Below, piece by piece: positions 52,904 through 62,205 of a stretch of DNA of 64,000 bases. Source of the stretch: Myroides pelagicus (lineage in GTDB: Bacteria > Bacteroidota > Bacteroidia > Flavobacteriales > Flavobacteriaceae); contig NZ_WMJY01000009.1 in NCBI RefSeq assembly GCF_009711055.1, positions 1-64,000 on the forward strand, given 5' to 3'. How positions within the stretch are numbered: position 1 is the first letter of the stretch; the number at the start of each line of letters is the position of its first letter. The notes under the pieces were generated by a model, which searched no databases, was not told the DNA's origin, and was given only the letters and a program-made list of their open reading frames with translations. The position numbers and the translations under genes were made by a program.

Positions 52904-53785
52904 ATGTCAACAAAAGACAAGAAATCAACTAGATGGAAAAGTAAACTTTTAAATAAGTATCGTATTGTCATTGTTAATGATAAGACTTTTGAGGATGTTA
53001 GGTCTTTCAAATTAAATCTACTCAATGTCGTGAGTGCTACTACCGCTTGGATATTCTTACTAATACTATCAACCGTAATCCTGGTAGTTCTAACACCTAT
53101 AAAGGAGTATATACCTGGATATTCTTCTGCTCAATTAAAGAAAAATGCTATTGAGTTAACTTTAAAAGTTGATTCATTAGAAGCTGAATCAGCGAAGAAT
53201 AAAGCCTATTTATTAGCTGTAAGAAAGATTTTACTAGGCGAAGTTGAATCAACGCATGGCAATTTAGATTCCCTTAAAAAAGCAGAGGTTCCCGTTGATC
53301 AAATTGTTCATAAAGAACCAGGAGAAAATGATTTAAAACTACGTGAAATGGTTCGTCTTGAGGATAAATACAACTTGTTTCCTGAAACCACAGCTAAGGT
53401 AAATCAAATTCTCTTCTCCCCAATTGACGGTGAAGTTATAAAGAGGTTTGACCCAGCTACAGAACATTTTGGTTTAGACTTTGTCGCTGCGAAAGGAACT
53501 CCAGTTAAAGCTATTTCAAAAGGTATTGTACTCTTTGTGGGCTGGACATTAAGAGAAGGTTATACCATGATTGTGCTACACGAGGAAGGTATTATATCTG
53601 TTTACAAACATATAGGTACAATCGTTAAAGAAGAATATGATAGTGTAAGCTCAGGAGAAGTGTTAGGAATATTCGAAGGAGTAAATAAAGAGAGTATACA
53701 GCCGAATAATACAGAATATTTTCACTTTGAATTATGGAAAGATACTTATCCGCTAGATGCTTCCATATTTATAGATTTAGAATAA
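52904..53785 (+). CDS. M23-family (LytM) membrane-anchored protein, altered active site
   Basis: A cytoplasmic N-terminus is followed by one membrane helix (about 40-62), a coiled coil (about 75-130) and a LytM domain (about 160-293). Zinc ligands His188 and Asp192 (HFGLD) and His274 (YFHFE) are present, as is the central His236 (YKHIG). The position of the first His in the HxH motif is Tyr272, so the second catalytic His of LytM (His291) is missing. The protein may bind rather than cut peptidoglycan, or cut weakly. It is 6 nt upstream of GH3. Confidence 0.85.
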   Translation: MSTKDKKSTRWKSKLLNKYRIVIVNDKTFEDVRSFKLNLLNVVSATTAWIFLLILSTVILVVLTPIKEYIPGYSSAQLKKNAIELTLKVDSLEAESAKNKAYLLAVRKILLGEVESTHGNLDSLKKAEVPVDQIVHKEPGENDLKLREMVRLEDKYNLFPETTAKVNQILFSPIDGEVIKRFDPATEHFGLDFVAAKGTPVKAISKGIVLFVGWTLREGYTMIVLHEEGIISVYKHIGTIVKEEYDSVSSGEVLGIFEGVNKESIQPNNTEYFHFELWKDTYPLDASIFIDLE

Positions 53786-53791
53786 AAATAT

Positions 53792-55285
53792 ATGTCATTA
53801 AAATCATTTGGAGCAAAAATATTTGCATCAATTATTAATAAAAAGACACAGCGATGGGTTAATAACCCTATAGAGACACAAGCCAAAGTCTTGACATCGC
53901 TAATAGAAGAGGCTAAGCACACTAGCTTCGGTCAAGATCATAACTTTGACGAAATCAAAAGTCACCATGATTTTGTTCAACGTGTACCAATCAGAGACTA
54001 TGAAGGATTACGTCCCTATGTAGATCGCGTAGTAGAGGGGGAAGCAGATGTTTTGTGGAAAGGTAAGCCTATTTACTTTGCTAAAACCTCAGGTACAACT
54101 TCAGGTGCGAAATATATTCCTTTGACAAAGGAATCGATGCCTTACCATATTGAAGCTGCCCGTAATGCTATTTTAGCCTATATTCACGAAACAGGTAAAG
54201 CAGATTTCGTTGATGGTAAAATGATATTCCTTCAAGGAAGTCCTATCCTTGAAGAGAAAAACGGCCTAAAGTTAGGTAGACTGTCTGGTATCGTTGCCCA
54301 TTATGTTCCAGCATATTTACAGAAAAACAGATTACCTAGTTGGGAAACTAACTGTATTGAAGATTGGGAAACAAAAGTTGATGCTATTGTAGAGGAAACT
54401 GTTGATCAAGACATGAGCGTCATCTCAGGTATTCCAAGCTGGGTGCAAATGTACTTTGAACGATTGGAAGCTAAAAAGAATAAGCCTGTAGGAGAAATCT
54501 TCAAAAACTTCAACTTGTTCATTTATGGAGGAGTAAATTATGAACCTTACCGTGCTAAATTTGAACAGTTGATAGGTAGAAGAGTTCCTTCTATTGAATT
54601 ATTTCCAGCATCTGAAGGCTTTTTTGCTTACCAAGATTCACAAACCGAAAAAGGGTTATTGCTATTGCTTAATGCAGGAATATACTATGAGTTTATAAAA
54701 GTTGATGATTTCTTTCAAGAAAACCCAACAAGACACACAATAGGTGAAGTAGAACTAGGCGTCAACTATGTGTTAATCATTTCCACAAACGCAGGACTAT
54801 GGGGATATAACATAGGAGATACAGTTCAGTTTGTCAATCTTAATCCTTACCGCATAGTCGTTTCTGGTCGTGTTAAGCACTATATCTCTGCCTTTGGAGA
54901 ACATGTAATTGGCAAAGAGGTCGAGACTGCAATCGAAGAAGTCATGCAAGGAAGTAACGTACAAGTCAATGAATTTACAGTTGCACCACAGATATCACCA
55001 AATGAAGGCGGTTTACCTTATCACGAATGGTTTATAGAATTTGGTAACGAACCCGATGACCTAAATAATTTTGCTATGCAATTAGATGAAGCTATGCGCA
55101 AGCAGAATGTTTACTATGACGATTTGATCGCGGGAAAAGTATTGCGAACAATTGTTATAAGAAAGATCCCAAAAGGAGGCTTTCAGCAATATATGAAAAG
55201 TATTGGAAAACTAGGCGGACAAAACAAATTACCTAGATTGAGTAATGACCGAAATATTGCAGATAAACTAGAGATTATTAATTAA
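53792..55285 (+). CDS. GH3 auxin-responsive promoter family acyl-acid amidosynthetase-like protein
   Basis: This 497-aa protein belongs to the GH3 group of adenylating enzymes, which join amino acids to acyl acids in plants. The ATP-binding motif TSGTTSGAKYIP is near residue 100, and GFFAYQ and GLWGYNIGDTVQF match the family's later motifs. Bacterial substrates are unknown. It is widespread in Bacteroidetes next to M23 and DUF6909 genes, suggesting an envelope or cofactor role. The operon spacing is 6 nt before and 15 nt after. Confidence 0.88.
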   Translation: MSLKSFGAKIFASIINKKTQRWVNNPIETQAKVLTSLIEEAKHTSFGQDHNFDEIKSHHDFVQRVPIRDYEGLRPYVDRVVEGEADVLWKGKPIYFAKTSGTTSGAKYIPLTKESMPYHIEAARNAILAYIHETGKADFVDGKMIFLQGSPILEEKNGLKLGRLSGIVAHYVPAYLQKNRLPSWETNCIEDWETKVDAIVEETVDQDMSVISGIPSWVQMYFERLEAKKNKPVGEIFKNFNLFIYGGVNYEPYRAKFEQLIGRRVPSIELFPASEGFFAYQDSQTEKGLLLLLNAGIYYEFIKVDDFFQENPTRHTIGEVELGVNYVLIISTNAGLWGYNIGDTVQFVNLNPYRIVVSGRVKHYISAFGEHVIGKEVETAIEEVMQGSNVQVNEFTVAPQISPNEGGLPYHEWFIEFGNEPDDLNNFAMQLDEAMRKQNVYYDDLIAGKVLRTIVIRKIPKGGFQQYMKSIGKLGGQNKLPRLSNDRNIADKLEIIN

Positions 55286-55300
55286 ATTATTGACGTAATT

Positions 55301-56980
55301 ATGAAAGAGATAAAGAATACTACGAGAACGAGAGCACAGGTATCGTCAGCAGCAGTGGAACGCATGTATATTACTATGCGCCATTTGTTCAATAGAGGGT
55401 TTTATAAACCGATGGGCGTTTCAGGAGATACCTTGAGAGAAGCCCTATTAGAGTTACGTCCAGAAATTTACGGATCTATTGCAGAAGAAAAAGTAGAACT
55501 TAATGGACTTCTTTATGTAATAGAGCGCTTACCAGTAGGTATAGAAGAATGCAGATACATTAACTTAACGTCTGATGAGGGTTATTCATTCTCTCATTTT
55601 AAAGCGATCGTTCCTCCTAAAAGGAGAAGGAATTGCTACCGCATAGACGATGAGCAAATGAATATTGAAATTACCAGAGGTAGATCTGATATTTATGATG
55701 TTCTAACTCACTTAACATTCATCTTTGTTGAATCACATAAAATAAAAGACAAAGTATTGATCGATGAAAATGGTAAAGTAACAAGAGATTGGAGGAAAAT
55801 AGAAGCAGCAGCTAAGAAAAGAGAACCATTAGAGCTAGAAGAAAAAGAAATAGTGATTTCTCATATGTCTAATGTACTTGGTCGTTCTTTTGTTGAAGTA
55901 CTAGATATCTACAATAAATTTGCCGTACCAGAAAACGCTGATCGCTTCCTTGACGTCATTTATTGGTTAGGAAAACTAGCTATCGAAGAGGAAATTAGCA
56001 ATGAAAAACGCACGATTACTTTCAGCCCATTACTAAGAGAACGCTTAGGACATCATATCTATGGTGAAATCTGGTCTGATAGAATTAAAAGAGTTTTAGA
56101 ATCTAAAGGTTTATTAGATCGACCAATTCACATAATAAGTGCAAATATGCACAGTGTGATGAATTCAATATTTGCTTCTGCTGTAATGAAAGGACAAATT
56201 GACAGCAAGAATGAATTGGCTATCTATGAAGAATTGAGTAAGCCCGAAAACAGCGATTTACGTCAACAAGTTAAAGAAAAAGCTGAACGCGAAGGCATGA
56301 CCTTTCTATTAGATGAATCGGGTACTAATATTGATATACAAATATTCGATACAGCAAAAATAGACTTCAAAAAGACAAGCTTCAACAAAGCCAATATTGA
56401 AGGTGAATTTCCTGTGTTAATCGTTATGGACTATGCCTTTGGAGAACAAGCTTATGAAACAATTGATGAATTGTTAAAACCTTACCTTAAGTCCACTAAG
56501 ATAAATGTACAGTCTGTCTCTATCATGGGGAAAGCTGGTATTTTAGTAGGAGGTAAAGGAGATATTATGATTCCGTTTGCACATATCAATGAAGGAACGG
56601 GTGACAACTATCCTTTTGACAACGAATTGACTGTAGATATGTTTAAAGAAAATGATATCCCTGTCTTTGGAGGAACAATGGTAACTGTGTTGGGGACATC
56701 ATTACAAAATAAAGATTTGTTGAAATTCTTCCACGATTCAACCTGGGGAGTAATTGGGCTTGAAATGGAAGGTGCACACTACCAAAAAGCTATTCAATCT
56801 GCTTCTAAAATTAGAAAGAGTATTAATCCAGACGTAAAAGTTAGATATGCTTACTACGCCTCTGATAACCCATTAGAAACAGGGAGTACACTAGCCTCTG
56901 GAGGATTGGGAACTACAGGAGTAAAACCAACTTATTTAATTACCATTAAAATTCTAGAACAAATCTTCAACATAAAATAA
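55301..56980 (+). CDS. DUF6909 family protein with nucleoside-phosphorylase-like C-terminal domain
   Basis: The N-terminal 300 residues have no motif I recognise: MRHLFNRGFYKPMGVSGDTLREAL and SGDTLREALLELRPEIYGS are characteristic of the family. The last 200 residues look like a purine-nucleoside phosphorylase fold: FPVLIVMDYAFGEQA, SIMGKAGILVGGKGDIMIP in part, and GLEMEGAHYQKA, the PNP-type substrate-binding motif. No signal peptide is seen, so it is cytoplasmic. Role unknown. It ends the M23-GH3 operon before a terminator. Confidence 0.75.
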   Translation: MKEIKNTTRTRAQVSSAAVERMYITMRHLFNRGFYKPMGVSGDTLREALLELRPEIYGSIAEEKVELNGLLYVIERLPVGIEECRYINLTSDEGYSFSHFKAIVPPKRRRNCYRIDDEQMNIEITRGRSDIYDVLTHLTFIFVESHKIKDKVLIDENGKVTRDWRKIEAAAKKREPLELEEKEIVISHMSNVLGRSFVEVLDIYNKFAVPENADRFLDVIYWLGKLAIEEEISNEKRTITFSPLLRERLGHHIYGEIWSDRIKRVLESKGLLDRPIHIISANMHSVMNSIFASAVMKGQIDSKNELAIYEELSKPENSDLRQQVKEKAEREGMTFLLDESGTNIDIQIFDTAKIDFKKTSFNKANIEGEFPVLIVMDYAFGEQAYETIDELLKPYLKSTKINVQSVSIMGKAGILVGGKGDIMIPFAHINEGTGDNYPFDNELTVDMFKENDIPVFGGTMVTVLGTSLQNKDLLKFFHDSTWGVIGLEMEGAHYQKAIQSASKIRKSINPDVKVRYAYYASDNPLETGSTLASGGLGTTGVKPTYLITIKILEQIFNIK

Positions 56981-56997
56981 GAAGCTTTTAATATAAT

Positions 56998-57031
56998 AAA
57001 AAGCCTAAGCAATATCTGCTTAGGCTTTTTC
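56998..57031 (+). terminator. Terminator after the DUF6909 gene
   Basis: AAAAAGCCTAAGCA and TGCTTAGGCTTTTT form a perfect 14-bp stem with loop ATATC. Confidence 0.85.
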
Positions 57032-57079
57032 TATTATAAATTTAATAGTATTTTTAAGCTCTTAGAAAAGCAGATACAA

Positions 57080-57628
57080 ATGAATATCATTCCTACACCA
57101 ATAAATAATTGTTTAATTATAGAGCCTAAAGTCTTTCACGACGAAAGAGGATACTTCTTTGAAAGCTTTAATAACGTTGTATTTACCAATGAGACAGGAA
57201 TAGAAGTCAGTTTTATACAAGATAATCAATCGCTATCGACCAAAGGTGTGTTAAGAGGTCTTCACTATCAGCGAGGAGAATTTCAACAAGCTAAACTAGT
57301 TCGCGTCATCGAAGGAGAAGTATTGGATGTTGTTGTTGATTTAAGAAAAGACTCAAACTCTTACGGAAAAACATTTACACAGACCTTATCTGATACTAAC
57401 TTTAAGCAAGTTTATATTCCTAGAGGTTGTGCACATGGTTTTTTGGTTAAAAGTGATCGAGCAATATTCGCTTATAAATGTGATAACTTATACAACAAGG
57501 AATCAGAAGGAGGTATCCTATACAATGATCCTTTTTTGAATATTGATTGGGAATACGATTTAGACAAGGTTATTGTCTCTGACAAAGATAAAATCTTACC
57601 ATTATTTGAAAATGCTTTACCTTTATGA
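57080..57628 (+). CDS. rfbC: dTDP-4-dehydrorhamnose 3,5-epimerase
   Basis: RfbC (RmlC) is a cupin-fold epimerase that makes dTDP-4-keto-L-rhamnose. It has the sugar-binding region RGYFFESFNN, the catalytic His in LRGLHYQRGE and the Tyr in FAYKCDNLYN. The 182-aa length is normal. Its TGA overlaps the ATG of rfbD (ATGA), so the two are coupled. rfbA and rfbB are not adjacent. Confidence 0.95.
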   Translation: MNIIPTPINNCLIIEPKVFHDERGYFFESFNNVVFTNETGIEVSFIQDNQSLSTKGVLRGLHYQRGEFQQAKLVRVIEGEVLDVVVDLRKDSNSYGKTFTQTLSDTNFKQVYIPRGCAHGFLVKSDRAIFAYKCDNLYNKESEGGILYNDPFLNIDWEYDLDKVIVSDKDKILPLFENALPL

Positions 57629-58395
57629 AAAAAGTACTCGTAACAGGAGCAAACGGACAAGTTGGTCAATGTCTTCAAACAATTCAAGAAGAACATCCAC
57701 TGATTGCGTTTACATTTGCTAGTTCAAAGGATTTAGACATTACTAATCCCTCTCAAATAGAAAAAAGCTTTAAGGAAGGGCAATTTGACTATTGCATAAA
57801 TCTAGCTGCCTATACGGCAGTTGATCGAGCAGAAGATGAAAAAGAAACTGCCTATCAGATCAATGCTGAAGCAGTAAAATCGTTAGCTGAATATTGTCAG
57901 CAATTTAATGTCATACTCGTGCATTTATCAACTGACTTTGTATTTGATGGACTAAAAACCACACCATATCTAATCTCAGATCAGCCTAACCCAATAAATA
58001 TTTATGGTGATTCTAAACTAAAAGGAGAACAGTATATACAAGCTTGTTTAAGCACCTATTACATTATTAGGACATCATGGGTTTACTCAGACTTTGGACA
58101 AAACTTTAAAAAGACAATGTTACGATTAGCTGAATCACAAAAACAAATTAATGTCGTTAATGATCAAATTGGTTGTCCTACTCATGCACTTGATTTAGTT
58201 CGATACATCCTTTCCTTAATCTTAACAGAACAATCATATGGGCTATATCACTTTAGTGGAGAGAAAATTTGTACTTGGTACGATTTTGCAGTAGATATAT
58301 TTAAAGCTAATCACATTGAAGTACAAGTTAACCCTATTTCTACAGGTGCCTACCCTACAAAGGCTGTACGTCCAAAATATAGTGTATTGCGTTAA
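57625..58395 (+). CDS. rfbD: dTDP-4-dehydrorhamnose reductase, shortened at the C-terminus
   Basis: RfbD (RmlD) reduces dTDP-4-keto-L-rhamnose with NAD(P)H. The Rossmann start GANGQVGQ, the catalytic Thr/Tyr/Lys region (STDFVFDG and YGDSK) and TAYTAVDRAEDE-like binding motif are present. The usual end of the family runs about 25-35 residues past the RPxYSVL motif; here a stop follows directly after RPKYSVLR, giving 256 aa instead of about 285. The stop codon lies in a 21-bp sequence that is repeated after the next gene. Function may be kept, but the C-terminal helix of the substrate domain is missing. Confidence 0.88.
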   Translation: MKKVLVTGANGQVGQCLQTIQEEHPLIAFTFASSKDLDITNPSQIEKSFKEGQFDYCINLAAYTAVDRAEDEKETAYQINAEAVKSLAEYCQQFNVILVHLSTDFVFDGLKTTPYLISDQPNPINIYGDSKLKGEQYIQACLSTYYIIRTSWVYSDFGQNFKKTMLRLAESQKQINVVNDQIGCPTHALDLVRYILSLILTEQSYGLYHFSGEKICTWYDFAVDIFKANHIEVQVNPISTGAYPTKAVRPKYSVLR

Positions 58396-58412
58396 TCTGT
58401 ATTCGAATTCTT
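58392..58412 (+). repeat. Left direct repeat flanking the UDP-sugar decarboxylase gene
   Basis: The 21 bases start with TTAATCTGTATTC and contain the rfbD stop. They match 59496-59515 at all positions except for one extra G. Confidence 0.75.
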
Positions 58413-58515
58413 AATTATAAATACACGAAATAATAAGCAGTTACTAAAATAGACATTATCATTAAGTCAATTATGCTAAAAGATAATTAACTTAGCGTTT
58501 AAAATAAAGAGAGAA

Positions 58516-59499
58516 ATGAAACGTATTCTAATTACAGGAGCAGCAGGTTTTTTAGGATCACATTTATGTGATCGATTTATATCAGAAGGATACCATGTTA
58601 TCGGCATGGACAATCTAATTACAGGAGACCTTAAAAACATAGAGCACCTTTTTCACTTAGATCGCTTTGAGTTTTATCATCACGATGTTACCAAATTCGT
58701 ACATATACCAGGGCAATTAGACTATATACTACATTTTGCTTCACCAGCAAGCCCTATTGATTACCTAAAAATTCCTATTCAAACCCTAAAAGTTGGATCA
58801 TTAGGCACACATAATCTATTGGGTCTTGCCCGTGTTAAAAATGCGCGTATTTTGATTGCCTCAACTTCCGAGATTTATGGAGATCCATTGGTTCACCCAC
58901 AAACAGAAGAATACTACGGAAATGTTAATACAATTGGCCCAAGAGGAGTTTATGATGAGGCTAAAAGATTCCAAGAGTCTATCACAATGGCATATCATAC
59001 CTTCCATGGCGTTGAGACAAGAATTGTACGTATCTTCAATACGTATGGTCCACGCATGCGTCTAAATGATGGTCGCGTTATTCCTGCTTTTATTGGTCAA
59101 GCCCTACGAGGTGAAGATCTTACCGTATTTGGTGATGGTGGTCAAACACGTTCATTCTGTTATGTTGATGATCAAGTAGAAGGAATTTATAGATTATTGC
59201 TTTCAGACTATCACCTTCCAGTCAATATTGGAAATCCAGATGAAATCTCTATTCTTGATTTTGCTAAAGAAATTATAGCCTTAACTAAAACTGAACAAAA
59301 AGTAATTTACAAAGATTTGCCAATAAATGATCCTATGCAACGTTGTCCAGATATCACTAAGGCAAAAAATATTTTAGGATGGGAACCTAAAGTTGGTAGA
59401 GCTGAAGGAATGCAAAAAACATTTGAATATTTCAAAGCTTTTACTGATAATGATTTACTTAAAGAAGAGCACAAAGACTTCAGTAAATTTATTTATTAA
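58516..59499 (+). CDS. UDP-glucuronate decarboxylase (UXS) type epimerase
   Basis: This extended SDR enzyme converts UDP-glucuronate to UDP-xylose. It has the Rossmann motif GAAGFLGSH, the catalytic TSEIYGDP and YDEAKR (Y-x3-K), and the UXS hallmark [21 protein letters not shown] in part. The 327-aa length is typical. It lies between two direct repeats and may be a recent insert at the rfbD 3' end. There is no partner such as UDP-glucose dehydrogenase in the window. Confidence 0.88.
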   Translation: MKRILITGAAGFLGSHLCDRFISEGYHVIGMDNLITGDLKNIEHLFHLDRFEFYHHDVTKFVHIPGQLDYILHFASPASPIDYLKIPIQTLKVGSLGTHNLLGLARVKNARILIASTSEIYGDPLVHPQTEEYYGNVNTIGPRGVYDEAKRFQESITMAYHTFHGVETRIVRIFNTYGPRMRLNDGRVIPAFIGQALRGEDLTVFGDGGQTRSFCYVDDQVEGIYRLLLSDYHLPVNIGNPDEISILDFAKEIIALTKTEQKVIYKDLPINDPMQRCPDITKAKNILGWEPKVGRAEGMQKTFEYFKAFTDNDLLKEEHKDFSKFIY

Positions 59500-59515
59500 T
59501 CTGTATTCAATTCTT
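59496..59515 (+). repeat. Right direct repeat flanking the UDP-sugar decarboxylase gene
   Basis: 20 bases that start with TTAATCTGTATTC and contain the decarboxylase stop; a one-base deletion separates it from the left copy at 58392-58412. Confidence 0.75.
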
Positions 59516-59547
59516 CATTTAATAAAGAAAGTTTAATAACGATATAT

Positions 59548-59578
59548 AAGGCATTGGGTAACTAATGCCTTTTTTATT
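59548..59578 (+). terminator. Terminator after the decarboxylase gene
   Basis: AAGGCATT and AATGCCTT arms with an 8-nt loop and T tract. Confidence 0.7.
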
Positions 59579-59610
59579 TGTATGCTCTTTTTATAGTTGT
59601 CAAAATAGGT

Positions 59611-59618
59611 TATTTTTG
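59611..59618 (+). promoter_or_regulatory. -7 element upstream of purD
   Basis: TATTTTTG fits TAnnTTTG and lies 27 nt before the purD ATG. Confidence 0.4.
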
Positions 59619-59645
59619 ACCCTTAAATAACAAACAGCACAATTA

Positions 59646-60917
59646 ATGAAAATTTTATTATTAGGTTCAGGTGGACGCGAACACGCGTTAGCCTGGAAAA
59701 TGCTCCAAAGCAATAAATGTAAGGAGTTGTTTGTAGCTCCTGGAAATGCAGGAACAGCAAAAATAGCAACAAACTTATCACTTAATCCAAATGATTTTGA
59801 AGCAGTTAAATCTACCGTTTTAGAAAAGAATATCGATATGGTCGTTGTTGGCCCTGAAGATCCTTTAGTAAAAGGTATTGTTGACTTCTTTAAACAAGAT
59901 AGTGATATCAAACATATTCCCGTAATTGGTCCTTCAATGAAAGGAGCTCAATTAGAGGGAAGTAAGGATTTTGCAAAAGAGTTCTTATTTAAACACAATA
60001 TTCCTACAGCTGCGTATCAAAGCTTTACCAAAGATACTGTTGAAGCTGGAAAAGCATTTTTAGAGACATTAAAAGCTCCTTACGTACTAAAAGCTGATGG
60101 ATTAGCTGCCGGTAAAGGTGTTGTGATCTTAGAAGATATTAATGAAGCTAAAGCTGAATTAGAAAATATGCTTGTAGACGCTAAGTTTGGAGACGCAAGC
60201 TCTAAAGTAGTTATCGAAGAATTCTTATCTGGTATTGAACTTAGTTGTTTCGTTTTGACAGACGGAAAATCATATAAACTATTACCTACTGCAAAAGATT
60301 ACAAACGTATAGGAGAAGGAGATAAAGGTCTTAATACCGGAGGTATGGGGGCTGTATCACCTGTTCCTTTTGCAACAGAAGACTTCCTTAAAAAAGTAGA
60401 AGAGCGTGTTGTTATTCCTACGGTAAAAGGATTACAAGAAGACAATCTAGACTTTAAAGGTTTTGTATTTATTGGGCTTATTAAAGTAGGTGATGACCCC
60501 TATGTAATTGAATACAACGTTCGTATGGGAGATCCAGAGACTGAAGTAGTTATGCCAAGAGTAAAAACAGACTTAGTAGAGCTTTTTCAAGCTGTAGCTA
60601 ACGAAACTTTAAACACAATGGATATTGAATTAGACGAACGCACTGCTACTACGGTAATGTTAGTATCGGGTGGTTATCCAGAAGACTACGAAAAAGGAAA
60701 AATAATCACTGGAATTGAAGATGTGAAAGATTCGATAGTGTTCCATGCAGGTACTGCACTTAAAGATGGTGAAATAGTGACAAATGGAGGTCGTGTATTA
60801 GCAGTTACTTCGTATGGAGATAGTTACAATCAAGCACTAAAAAAATCTTATCAAAACATAGATAAACTAAATTTTGATAAGATTTACTATCGTAAAGATA
60901 TAGGTTTCGATCTTTAA
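59646..60917 (+). CDS. purD: Phosphoribosylamine--glycine ligase
   Basis: PurD (GARS) makes glycinamide ribonucleotide, the second step of purine synthesis. An ATP-grasp enzyme: N-domain start LLLGSGGREHALAWK, then the ATP-grasp core (about 105-330, LKADGLAAGKGVV and EYNVRMGDPETE), and a C-domain. The 423-aa length is normal. It is convergent with a small DUF6341-like gene, 8 nt away. Confidence 0.97.
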   Translation: MKILLLGSGGREHALAWKMLQSNKCKELFVAPGNAGTAKIATNLSLNPNDFEAVKSTVLEKNIDMVVVGPEDPLVKGIVDFFKQDSDIKHIPVIGPSMKGAQLEGSKDFAKEFLFKHNIPTAAYQSFTKDTVEAGKAFLETLKAPYVLKADGLAAGKGVVILEDINEAKAELENMLVDAKFGDASSKVVIEEFLSGIELSCFVLTDGKSYKLLPTAKDYKRIGEGDKGLNTGGMGAVSPVPFATEDFLKKVEERVVIPTVKGLQEDNLDFKGFVFIGLIKVGDDPYVIEYNVRMGDPETEVVMPRVKTDLVELFQAVANETLNTMDIELDERTATTVMLVSGGYPEDYEKGKIITGIEDVKDSIVFHAGTALKDGEIVTNGGRVLAVTSYGDSYNQALKKSYQNIDKLNFDKIYYRKDIGFDL

Positions 60918-60924
60918 GAAACTA

Positions 60925-61155
60925 CTATTTTAAAAATGAGTGGGCTGTAGTGTCTTGGTTATCCTCATTATTTGCTTTGAATATTTGAAGTTGTTTTAAC
61001 CAATATACAAGGAAATAACATGTAATAAGGATAAATACCCAAGTTAGAATATTTGCAGTCCACCAATTTTTAAGCTCTAATTTCGCGAAAAAATCCATCG
61101 GTAAGAAAAGAACTTTTTCGAAAAGGAATCCTATTCCGTTAAAAAATGAAGTCAT
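60925..61155 (-). CDS. Small membrane protein, DUF6341-like
   Basis: A 76-aa protein with a single strong membrane helix (about 33-55, ANILTWVFILITCYFLVYWL) and an amphipathic N-terminus with FFNGIGFLFEKVLFLPMDFFAKLEL. It is conserved between purD and DUF6427 in flavobacteria. Function unknown. Confidence 0.7.
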   Translation of the reverse strand: MTSFFNGIGFLFEKVLFLPMDFFAKLELKNWWTANILTWVFILITCYFLVYWLKQLQIFKANNEDNQDTTAHSFLK

Positions 61156-61266
61156 AATACTTTATTTTTAAATTAAATAAATTATTTATTAATCCGTTTA
61201 TATAAGTTACTGGAAAAAATAGTATTCAAATAACCTATACTAGGTACAAAAATATAAAATATATAA

Positions 61267-62205
61267 ATGTTAGCAAGTATTTTTAGCAAAACAAAGCCGA
61301 TTAATTATATCATTCTGACTCTATTAGTAGTGATATGCTATTCTTTGTTCCAATTAAGCAATGGAGAATCCGTGGATATTACATTCTACGAAGTGGCAAA
61401 AAGGTTTCTTTTTCTACTCTTATTCCTTTTAATGATGGTGCTTTCACAATTCATCGTCGCTAAGAATAGACTAGTCAATGACAACGCTTATGTTCCTCTA
61501 TTATTTGTGTCTTTCATATTGTTTTTTCCGTCAACTTTTACGGAAGGAAGGATTATTATCTCAGCCTATTTCATCATGCTTGCGTTGAGACGTATTTTCT
61601 CCTTACACTCTAATACTCATTCAAAAGAAAAGATTTTTGATGCATCCTTATGGATACTCGTAGCCTCATTATTTCATTTTTGGAGTATTTTATACTTGAT
61701 TCTTTTATTCTTTGCTATTATTTTCTTTGTTGCGAAAGATTATAAGAATTGGATTATACCGTTATTAGCCTTCTTTACAGTATTTATCGGTCTTACTATT
61801 TACTTATTAGTCAATGATATGACCTATCTAGAGTGGTTAACTAAGAAACTACAAGTGAGTTTAAATTTCATGTATTTCGAAAATACCTACCAAAACATTG
61901 CTCTCGCTGTCTTTTCTTCTATAGCCGTATTATTCTTTCTGTCAGAAGCAATTGACATTAAAAACAAAGCGTATAATATGCAAAGCACCTACAAGAAAAT
62001 GATTTTGTGTTTCCTCATAGGTGTCGCAATTTTTGTTGTATCTCCAGAAAAAAGTAATGGAGTTCTTTTATTTACTTTCTTCCCTCTAGCAGTACTAGGC
62101 ACTAAACACATCGAAGGCATTAAGCAAAAATGGAGAAAAGAGATTATACTAACGAGTATTTTCTTACTGGGATTATTCTTCTATGGAGCTCAACTATTTT
62201 TATAG
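61267..62205 (+). CDS. DUF6427 polytopic membrane protein
   Basis: The 312-aa protein has about eight or nine membrane helices starting near residue 13, 47, 75, 95, 125, 148, 168, 205 and 240, with a short Lys-rich N-terminus (FSKTKPINY). No enzyme motif is seen. It is syntenic with purD and upp in flavobacteria. The stop overlaps the convergent upp stop by 6 nt. Confidence 0.75.
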   Translation: MLASIFSKTKPINYIILTLLVVICYSLFQLSNGESVDITFYEVAKRFLFLLLFLLMMVLSQFIVAKNRLVNDNAYVPLLFVSFILFFPSTFTEGRIIISAYFIMLALRRIFSLHSNTHSKEKIFDASLWILVASLFHFWSILYLILLFFAIIFFVAKDYKNWIIPLLAFFTVFIGLTIYLLVNDMTYLEWLTKKLQVSLNFMYFENTYQNIALAVFSSIAVLFFLSEAIDIKNKAYNMQSTYKKMILCFLIGVAIFVVSPEKSNGVLLFTFFPLAVLGTKHIEGIKQKWRKEIILTSIFLLGLFFYGAQLFL

